A DNA stretch of 64,000 nucleotides, taken from Planctomycetaceae bacterium (GTDB lineage: Bacteria; Planctomycetota; UBA1135; GCA-002686595). The DNA lies in assembly GCA_011525785.1 (NCBI GenBank), contig WYBT01000019.1, positions 62,001 through 126,000 on the forward strand. Direction: 5' to 3'. Positions 57,759 to 64,000 of the stretch are shown here, piece after piece. A model generated the notes under the pieces. The model was not told the DNA's origin, searched no databases, and was given only the letters and a program-made list of their open reading frames with translations. Each line of letters opens with the position of its first letter. The stretch's first letter is position 1. The position numbers and the translations under genes were made by a program.

Positions 57759-58760
57759 TCAGTCGAGCTCGAAACGCCAGCTCTGGAGGATGTGCACGTA
57801 GTTCGCGCGCTCGTAGCCGCGCGGATCGGGGCAGCGCTTGAGGTTCATGCTGCCGCGCATCTGCTCGAGCGAGTCGTACTCGTGCTGCTCGAGCCAATCG
57901 CGCAGGTCGGAGAGCACGCGGCCGAGGTGCTCGGGCCCGTGCCGCAGGAGCGCTGAGACCATCTGCACGCCGTGCGCGCCGGTCATGATGGCCTTGATGG
58001 CGTCCGCAGCCTCGTGCACGCCGCCGCTCACCGCGAGCGAGCCGCGGAGCTGCGGCGAGAGGATCGCCAGCCAGCGCAGGCGCAGCAGCAGTTCGCTGCG
58101 GTCCGACAACTTCAGCGTGCGCGCGACCTCGAGCGCGTCGATGTCGAGGTCGGGCTGGTAGAAGCGGTTGAACAGCACCAAGCCGTTCGCGCCGGCGTCT
58201 TCGAGCGCTCGCGCGAAGTGCGCCAGCGCCGTGTAGAAGGGCGAGAGCTTCACCGCGATCGGGATCGACACCACCGCGCGCACCGACTGCACGATCTGGA
58301 GCGCGCGCGCTTCGACCGCGGCGCCGCTTTCGCGCGGGTCGGTCTCGAGCTCGTACAGGTTCAGCTCCAGCGCCGAGGCGCCGGCTTCCTCCATCGAGCG
58401 CGCGTAGCGCAGCCACGAGCCCTCGGTCGTGCCGTTGAGCGACGCGATCACGGGCACGGAGCTCATCGCGCGCAGTCGGCGGATGCGTTCGAGGTACTCG
58501 TCGGGTCCCAGGCGGAACTCGTCGAGCTCGGGCAGGTACGTGAGCGCTTCGGCGTGCGAGTTGGCGTGCGCCTCGCCGTAGTGCGTGCGCGCCAGGGCCT
58601 CGCCGCGGATTTGCTCCTCGAACAGCGAGTGCATCACGATCGCCGAGGCCCCGGCGTCCAGGCAGCGCTGCACTAGCGCGAGATCGTCGACCAACGGCGA
58701 CGCGCCGGCCATCAGCGGGTGAGCGAGCGGCAGTCCGAGGTAGTTCGTCGAGAGGTCCAT
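57759..58760 (-). CDS. Dihydroorotate dehydrogenase-like protein
   Basis: The 333-residue protein has the FMN-binding TIM barrel of class 1 dihydroorotate dehydrogenases: TNYLGLPLAHPLMAGASPL, VIASLNGTTEGSWLRYA, LELNLYELETDP, VKLSPFYTALAHFA and the late AVSGGVHEAADAIKAIMTGAHGVQMVSALL. The exact residues of a true PyrD active site are not all present. This paralogue group is frequently linked to pyruvate:ferredoxin oxidoreductase genes, as here (4 bp between the two genes). It may use ferredoxin or a related donor. True pyrimidine synthesis is unlikely. Confidence 0.87.
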   Translation of the reverse strand: MDLSTNYLGLPLAHPLMAGASPLVDDLALVQRCLDAGASAIVMHSLFEEQIRGEALARTHYGEAHANSHAEALTYLPELDEFRLGPDEYLERIRRLRAMSSVPVIASLNGTTEGSWLRYARSMEEAGASALELNLYELETDPRESGAAVEARALQIVQSVRAVVSIPIAVKLSPFYTALAHFARALEDAGANGLVLFNRFYQPDLDIDALEVARTLKLSDRSELLLRLRWLAILSPQLRGSLAVSGGVHEAADAIKAIMTGAHGVQMVSALLRHGPEHLGRVLSDLRDWLEQHEYDSLEQMRGSMNLKRCPDPRGYERANYVHILQSWRFELD

Positions 58761-58764
58761 CGCA

Positions 58765-61700
58765 TCAACCTTTCGTGGTGGCGGCGTCCTGCGCGGTCGT
58801 TCCTGCGGCGAGTCGCTCGAGCACGCTCCAGCGCTCCTTGATCTCGCGCTGGGTCTGCGCGACGAGGCCCTGATAGCGGCCGGCGTCGGCCTGCTCGACC
58901 ATGCGGAAGCGCGTCTCGCCGCGCATGTACTGCGCGAGCGTCGGCGTCGGCGCGCCCGAGTCGAGCACGAGCGCGGGCTGGCCTTCGAGCGCTCGCCGCG
59001 GGTCGAAGCGGTACAGCGGCCACGCGCCGGCGCCGACCGCGAGCTTCTGCTGCTCGGCGCCGAGCGCCATGTCGTAGCCGTGCGCGATGCAGTGGCTGTA
59101 CGCGATCACGAGCGCCGGTCCGTCGTAGCTCTCGGCCTCGAGCAGCGCTTTCACCGCCTGGTTGTCCTTCGCGCCGAGCGCGATGCGGGCCACGTACACG
59201 TGTCCGTAGCCCATCATCATCAACGCGAGGTCCTTCTTGCCGAGCGTCTTGCCCGCCACGGCGAACTTTGCCGACGCAGCGCGCGGCGTGGCCTTCGACT
59301 GCTGCCCGCCGGTGTTGGAGTAGACCTCGGTGTCGAGCACGAGCACCTTGAGCTTGCGACCGGTGCTGAGCACGTGATCGAGCCCGCCGAAGCCGATGTC
59401 GTAGGCCCAGCCATCGCCGCCGAGGATCCACACGCTCTTGGGCGCGAGGTAGTCGGCGATCTGCGCGAGGCGCGCGGCCTTGGGATGGCTCGCGCGAGTC
59501 AGCGCAGCGCGCAGGAGCTCGATGCGCGAACGCTGCTCGCGCAACTCGGCTTCGTCGACGGCGCGTGCATCGAGCAGCGCGGCGACCAGCGCCTCCTGGC
59601 CGATCGAACTCGCCAGCTCAGCCGCCAGCGCGCGCGCCTCGCGACTCAACGCATCGACGGACAAGCGCATGCCCAGCCCGAACTCGGCGTTGTCTTCGAA
59701 CAGCGAGTTGGCCCAGGCCGGCCCGCGGCCGTCGCGATTGCGCGTGTAGGGCGTCGTGGGCAGGTTTCCGCCGTAGATCGACGAACAGCCCGTCGCGTTC
59801 GCGATCAGGAGCCGGTCGCCGACGATCTGCGTGAGGAGCTTGATGTACGGCGTCTCACCGCAGCCAGCGCACGCGCCCGAGTACTCGAACAACGGCTCGA
59901 GCAACTGCACGCCCTTGTTGTCGAGCTTGACGCGCGTGCGGTCGGCCTCCGGGAGCGCGAGGAAGAAGTCGTAGTTCGTGCGCTCGGCCGCGAGCAGCGG
60001 CGCCTGCGCGACCATGTCGATCGCCTTGTGGCGCGGGTTGGACTTGTCCTTGGCCGGACACACGGCCACGCACAGCGAGCAACCGGTGCAGTCCTCCGGC
60101 GCGACCTGGATCGTGAAGTGCGAACCCGGCAGGTCTTTGCCGCGCGCGGCGACGCTCTTGAAGGTCGTCGGCGCGCCCGCGAGCGCCGACACGTCGTAGC
60201 TCTTGGCGCGGATCGCCGCGTGCGGGCACATCTGCGCGCACTTGTTGCACTGGATGCAGATCGATGCGTCCCAGGTCGGGATTTCGGCCGCGATGTTGCG
60301 CTTCTCGAAGCGGCTCGTGCCGGTGGGCCACGTGCCGTCGGGCGGGAACGCGCTCACCGGCAGCAGATCGCCGTGGCCCGCCGCCATCGCGCCGCTCACG
60401 CGCCGAACGAAGTCGGGCGCGTCGCTCGTCATGGCCGGGATGCGGCGACGCGTCGCGCTCGCGTGCGTCGGGATCTCGACGCGGTGCAAGTGCGCGAGCG
60501 CGCTGTCCACCGCCTTGAAGTTGCGCTCGACGAGCTCCGCGCCCTTCTTGCCGTAGGTCTTCGAGATCGCCTGCTTGATCTTCGCGATGGCCTCTTCGCG
60601 CGGCAGCACGCCGGAGATCGCGAAGAAGCAGGTCTGCATCACGGTGTTGATGCGGTTGCCCATGCCGCTCTCGGCGGCGACACGCGCTGCGTCGATGGTC
60701 CACAGCTGCAGCCGGCGCGCGATGATCTGCTCCTGGACCTCGCGCGGGAGCTCGTCCCACACCTGCTCGGCCGCGTAGGGCGCGTTGAGCAGCAGCACGG
60801 CGCCGTCCTGGGCCTGCTCGACGACGTCGTAGCGCTCGAGGAACCCGAACTGATGGCAGGCGACGAAGCTCGCGCGCCGCACCAGATAGCTCGATCCGAT
60901 CGGCCGCGGCCCGAAGCGCAGGTGCGAGATCGTGATCGAGCCCGACTTCTTCGAGTCGTAGACGAAGTAGCCCTGGGCGTAGAGCGGCGTCTGTTCGCCG
61001 ATGATCTTGATCGAGTTCTTGTTCGCGCCGACCGTGCCGTCCGCGCCCAGGCCGAAGAACACCGCGCGCACGACGTCGGCGGCTTCGACCTCGAACTCGG
61101 GATCCCACTCGAGCGAGCGGCGCGTCACGTCGTCGACGATGCCGACGGTGAAGTGGTTGCGCGGCTTCTCGCGCGCGAGTTCGTCGAACACGGCCTTCGC
61201 CATCGCTGGCGTGAATTCCTTCGACGAGAGCCCGTAGCGACCGCCGATCACGCGCGGCTCGCGTTCGAACTTCGCGAGCCCCTCGTCGCGGGCCTCGCGC
61301 AGCGCGGCCACCACCTCGAGGTACAGCGGGTCGCCGACGGCCCCGGGCTCCTTGGTGCGGTCGAGCACGGCGATCGAGCGCGTGCTCGCAGGGAGCGCGG
61401 CGACCAGGCGCGCGACCGAGAACGGCCTGAACAAGCGCACCTTCAAGAGACCGACGCGCGCGCCCTGGGCATTGAGGCGCTCGACACACTCTTCCACCGC
61501 GCCTGACCCCGAACCCATCAACATGACCACGCGCTCGGCCCGCGGATCGCCGACGTACTCGAACAACCGGTAGCGCCGTCCCGTGAGCTGTTCGAAGCGC
61601 GCGCAGCAGCGCTCGACCACGTCAGCGCACGCGTCGTAGAACGGATTGCAGGCCTCGCGCGCCTGGAAGTACGTGTCGGGGTTCTGGGCCGTGCCGCGCA

Positions 61701-62340
61701 GCACCGGTCGATCCGGCGTCAGCGCGCGCGCACGGTGCTCGGCGATCTTCGACTCGTCGTACATCCCGCGCAGCACGTCGTCGTCGAGCGCTTCGATCTT
61801 GGCCACCTCGTGCGAGGTGCGGAAGCCGTCGAAGAAATGCAGGAACGGCACGCGCGCCTCGAGCGTCGCCGCGTGCGCGATGCAAGCGAGGTCCTGCGCC
61901 TCCTGCACTGAGCCCGACGCGAGCATCGCAAAGCCCGTTTGCCGGCAGGCCATCACATCGGAGTGGTCGCCGAAGATCGAGAGCGCGTGCGTCGCGACCG
62001 TGCGCGCGGCGACGTGCATGCAGAACGCCGTGAGCTCCCCGGCGATCTTGTACATGTTGGGGATCATCAGCAGCAGGCCCTGCGACGCCGTGAACGTCGT
62101 CGAGAGCGAGCCCGCCTGCAGCGCGCCGTGCACCGCGCCCGCGGCCCCGGCCTCCGACTGCATCTCCATCACTTCGGGCACTTGTCCCCAGAGGTTCGCG
62201 CGCCCTTTGGCGGACCACTCGTCCGCCAACTCGCCCATGCTCGACGAGGGCGTGATGGGATAGATGGCGATGACTTCGCTGGAGCGGTGGGCGACGCTGG
62301 CGACGGCTTCGTTGCCGTCGACGGTGGTGTAGCGGGGCAT
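58765..62340 (-). CDS. nifJ: Pyruvate:ferredoxin (flavodoxin) oxidoreductase
   Basis: The 1191-residue protein is a single-chain pyruvate:ferredoxin oxidoreductase. The N-terminal domains have VIAIYPITPSSSMGELADEW and FTASQGLLLMIPNMYKIAGE. Then come the gamma domain (VFFGLGADGTVGANKNSIKI) and a ferredoxin domain with two 4Fe-4S motifs (CIQCNKCAQMCP near 692, CTGCSLCVAVCP near 747). The C-terminal TPP domain has GACAGCGETPYIKLLTQI, ATGCSSIYGGNLPTTPY and GGDGWAYDIGFGG near 973. It converts pyruvate and CoA to acetyl-CoA and CO2 and reduces ferredoxin, so the organism can probably grow or survive with little oxygen. The start at ATG 62340 gives MPRYTTVDGNEAV, the usual N-terminus. Confidence 0.95.
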   Translation of the reverse strand: MPRYTTVDGNEAVASVAHRSSEVIAIYPITPSSSMGELADEWSAKGRANLWGQVPEVMEMQSEAGAAGAVHGALQAGSLSTTFTASQGLLLMIPNMYKIAGELTAFCMHVAARTVATHALSIFGDHSDVMACRQTGFAMLASGSVQEAQDLACIAHAATLEARVPFLHFFDGFRTSHEVAKIEALDDDVLRGMYDESKIAEHRARALTPDRPVLRGTAQNPDTYFQAREACNPFYDACADVVERCCARFEQLTGRRYRLFEYVGDPRAERVVMLMGSGSGAVEECVERLNAQGARVGLLKVRLFRPFSVARLVAALPASTRSIAVLDRTKEPGAVGDPLYLEVVAALREARDEGLAKFEREPRVIGGRYGLSSKEFTPAMAKAVFDELAREKPRNHFTVGIVDDVTRRSLEWDPEFEVEAADVVRAVFFGLGADGTVGANKNSIKIIGEQTPLYAQGYFVYDSKKSGSITISHLRFGPRPIGSSYLVRRASFVACHQFGFLERYDVVEQAQDGAVLLLNAPYAAEQVWDELPREVQEQIIARRLQLWTIDAARVAAESGMGNRINTVMQTCFFAISGVLPREEAIAKIKQAISKTYGKKGAELVERNFKAVDSALAHLHRVEIPTHASATRRRIPAMTSDAPDFVRRVSGAMAAGHGDLLPVSAFPPDGTWPTGTSRFEKRNIAAEIPTWDASICIQCNKCAQMCPHAAIRAKSYDVSALAGAPTTFKSVAARGKDLPGSHFTIQVAPEDCTGCSLCVAVCPAKDKSNPRHKAIDMVAQAPLLAAERTNYDFFLALPEADRTRVKLDNKGVQLLEPLFEYSGACAGCGETPYIKLLTQIVGDRLLIANATGCSSIYGGNLPTTPYTRNRDGRGPAWANSLFEDNAEFGLGMRLSVDALSREARALAAELASSIGQEALVAALLDARAVDEAELREQRSRIELLRAALTRASHPKAARLAQIADYLAPKSVWILGGDGWAYDIGFGGLDHVLSTGRKLKVLVLDTEVYSNTGGQQSKATPRAASAKFAVAGKTLGKKDLALMMMGYGHVYVARIALGAKDNQAVKALLEAESYDGPALVIAYSHCIAHGYDMALGAEQQKLAVGAGAWPLYRFDPRRALEGQPALVLDSGAPTPTLAQYMRGETRFRMVEQADAGRYQGLVAQTQREIKERWSVLERLAAGTTAQDAATTKG

Positions 62341-62442
62341 GGCGCCGCGATTGTCGAGCGCCGCGCGCGCGCCCAGGCTGCGCCCAACTGCGTAAATCAC
62401 TCGGGCCAGGCGCGCAGACGCCGCGCCGAGCCGCACGCCGCT

Positions 62443-63036
62443 TCAGGCGATTCGCTTGCTTAGCCGCGCAAGTGCGCGCGAGAGCTGCTTGCGCGACGCG
62501 ACTTCCGTGCAGCCCAGTTGCGCGGCCACCTGCGCGTGCGTCAGTCCCCGCACGTACACCAAGTGGATGATCTCGCGGTCGCCGGTCTCCAATTCGCCGA
62601 AGGCGCGTTCGAGGCGCTCGATCTCTTCGCGCAGGATCGCGTCGGAACTCGGCGAGCCAGCGAGCGACGCCGCCAGCACCGATGCAGCCTGCGACGAGAG
62701 CTCCGAACTGCGCTCGAGCGCCGCTTCGCGTCCCATGTCGCGCTTCTCGGCTTTGTAGTAACGCTGCCGGTCGATCAGCTTGCGCAGCGCAGCTTGGTAG
62801 AGCCAACTGCGGAAGGCCGCCTCGCCCTGGTACTGGAAGTTGTCGATGTTCTGCAGCACTTCGCGGCACACCGACTGCACTAGATCCGAGCTCGACTCCT
62901 TGGCGAGCACGCCTGGGCTGACGTTGCGCTTCACGTACGTGCGCAGACCCGGAAGGTGCCGCTCGAGCAGCTCCTCGACCGCGTGCTCGTCGCCCTTGGT
63001 GGCGCGCTCGTACAGTTTCTGGTCGTCCTGGGCCAT
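62443..63036 (-). CDS. ECF-like sigma-70 family factor
   Basis: The 197-residue protein has region 2 (ELLERHLPGLRTYVKRNV, then SDLVQSVCREVLQNIDNFQYQGEAAFRSWLYQAALRKLIDRQR) and region 4 (FGELETGDREIIHLVYVRGLTHAQVAAQLGCTEVASRKQLSRAL). It belongs to the planctomycete-rich ECF group. The start at ATG 63036 was preferred over 63078. It is divergent from a Ser/Thr kinase gene, with 162 bp between them, and such pairs are common in planctomycetes. Confidence 0.9.
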   Translation of the reverse strand: MAQDDQKLYERATKGDEHAVEELLERHLPGLRTYVKRNVSPGVLAKESSSDLVQSVCREVLQNIDNFQYQGEAAFRSWLYQAALRKLIDRQRYYKAEKRDMGREAALERSSELSSQAASVLAASLAGSPSSDAILREEIERLERAFGELETGDREIIHLVYVRGLTHAQVAAQLGCTEVASRKQLSRALARLSKRIA

Positions 63037-63198
63037 GTCCGCCGGGCGCCTCGCGCGGCGGGGCCGCGCTGGCGTCAATTGGAAATTCTAGCGCGCTGGC
63101 GCTGCTCGGGCGTTGTTCGCGCCGAGCGGATCGTGCGACGCCTTGACGCTGGAGCGCGGCTGCGTGTGAATGGCCGAGCGCGTCTTGCGCACCCGAAC

Positions 63199-64000
63199 GT
63201 GAGCCAGTCCTCCTCGCGCATCGACGACCCGCTCGAAGACCTCGTGGCGCAGTGCCTCGAAGGCGATGCGCAGGCCAATTCGCAGGCCCTCGAGCGCGCT
63301 TGCGCGGAGCATCCCGAACACGCCGAAGAGCTGCGCCGCCGCGTGGCCGCGCTGCAGCGTCTGGGCATCGCCGCCCCTTCCGCCCAGAACGATTTTCCCG
63401 ATCGATTGGGCGAGTTCGCGTTGCTCGAGCGCCTCGGCGGCGGCGGCATGGGCGTCGTCTTTCGCGCGCGGCAGGACGGACTGGGCCGCGAAGTCGCGGT
63501 GAAGGTCATCCGCCCCGAGCACCTGTTCTTCGCGCGCGCCAAGGAGCGCTTCCGACGCGAGACCGAAGCGGTCGCGCGCCTCTCGCACCCGGGCATCGTT
63601 CCGATCTACACCGTCGGCGAAGAGCACGGCGTGCCGTACTTCGCGATGGAGCTCGTGCAGGGCTGCACGCTGGCGGAGCTCCTGAGCGAACTCCAAGGCC
63701 GCGCGCCGGAGCGCCTGCGCGGCGAAGACGCAGGCCGCGTGCTCGAGCGCAAGGCGCGCGAACGCGGCCAGGAGCTGACGCGCCACGACGCGTTCCAGGG
63801 CTCGTGGATCGAGCTGAGTCTGCGTTGGACCGTGCAGATCGCGCAGGCGCTGGCGCACGCGCACGAGCGGGGAGTGCTGCACCGCGACGTGAAGCCCTCG
63901 AACGTCGTGGTGGGCTTCGACGGCGCCGCGCGACTGATCGATTTTGGCCTCGCGACGCAGGCCGAGAGCGACGGAGCTCGACTGACCGCCAGCGGCGCGA
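63199..64000 (+). CDS. Serine/threonine protein kinase (3' end outside window)
   Basis: The frame starts at GTG 63199 and runs off the right edge, with 267 codons visible. An N-terminal ~65-residue helical part (DPLEDLVAQCLEGDAQANSQ) precedes a Hanks-type kinase domain. The glycine loop is LLERLGGGGMGVVFRARQ, the catalytic Lys lies in EVAVKVIRPEH, and VLHRDVKPSNVVV (HRD) and LIDFGLAT (DFG) are also seen. It is probably the start of a large membrane receptor kinase, as in other planctomycetes, but the C-terminus is not visible. Confidence 0.92.
   Translation, partial: MSQSSSRIDDPLEDLVAQCLEGDAQANSQALERACAEHPEHAEELRRRVAALQRLGIAAPSAQNDFPDRLGEFALLERLGGGGMGVVFRARQDGLGREVAVKVIRPEHLFFARAKERFRRETEAVARLSHPGIVPIYTVGEEHGVPYFAMELVQGCTLAELLSELQGRAPERLRGEDAGRVLERKARERGQELTRHDAFQGSWIELSLRWTVQIAQALAHAHERGVLHRDVKPSNVVVGFDGAARLIDFGLATQAESDGARLTASGA

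Noticed and set aside
59080..61506. 808-codon open frame on the plus strand
   Set aside because: Antisense to the well supported pyruvate:ferredoxin oxidoreductase; no motif seen.

Overview
The window is a high-GC bacterial chromosome segment, most likely from a planctomycete. The evidence is an exported c-type cytochrome DUF1549/DUF1553 protein, a Tat-exported DUF1501 protein, an FG-GAP protein, a HAF-repeat protein and a metzincin/thrombospondin-3 protein with recurring secreted C-terminal domains, a sulfatase, and an ECF sigma factor divergent from a Ser/Thr kinase. Backbone GC is very high (46 of 60 bases at 8341-8400). GTG starts are common and Shine-Dalgarno sequences are often weak. 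Many products have lipoprotein, Sec or Tat signals.

Backbone part 1 (1-22.2 kb): a solute-binding protein, secreted repeat proteins, MntP, a lipid-anchored 2-hydroxyacid dehydrogenase, the DUF1549/DUF1553 and DUF1501 pair, an alpha/beta hydrolase, a ROK kinase, two paralogous ExbD-like lipoproteins, a PPOX-fold protein, a 2OG-Fe(II) oxygenase, a PldA-type phospholipase and an OPT transporter. From 22.26 to 25.23 kb there is a small defence-like cluster: an AbiEii-type nucleotidyltransferase with a small partner, an HNH endonuclease and a uracil-DNA-glycosylase-like protein.

Defence island (25.36-40.48 kb): it sits in the 3' end of a tRNA-Arg(CCU) gene and is bounded by a perfect 45-bp direct repeat of that tRNA end. 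A six-gene operon starts 21 bp after the tRNA: SNF2-type helicase, DUF4391 protein, type III-like Mod methyltransferase, DarT, DarG and type III-like Res. The DarTG toxin-antitoxin pair lies between modification and restriction subunits. On the opposite strand is a Pycsar system (cyclase plus membrane effector) preceded by a small Myb/SANT-like protein. An XRE-ImmA regulator/protease with a PIN-domain partner and a NYN-domain protein follow. No integrase gene was found.

Second repeat-bounded segment (40.48-45.45 kb): it carries a DUF2092-like/TlpA thioredoxin lipoprotein and an OmpR-type two-component system. It ends in a diverged copy of the same 181-bp terminal sequence, including the tRNA 3' end. 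This suggests that two related elements accreted in tandem at one tRNA, the older one farther out.

Backbone part 2 (45.5-64 kb): a DUF7309/DUF6930-type protein, a subtilase lipoprotein, a PrcB-like lipoprotein, a MarR-DoxX-DODA operon with two near-identical palindromic operators, a sulfatase, a metzincin with about 17 thrombospondin type 3 repeats, a strong hairpin between convergent genes, a pyruvate:ferredoxin oxidoreductase with a dihydroorotate-dehydrogenase-like partner, an ECF sigma factor and a truncated Ser/Thr kinase. All calls come from reading the sequence; no database search was run.
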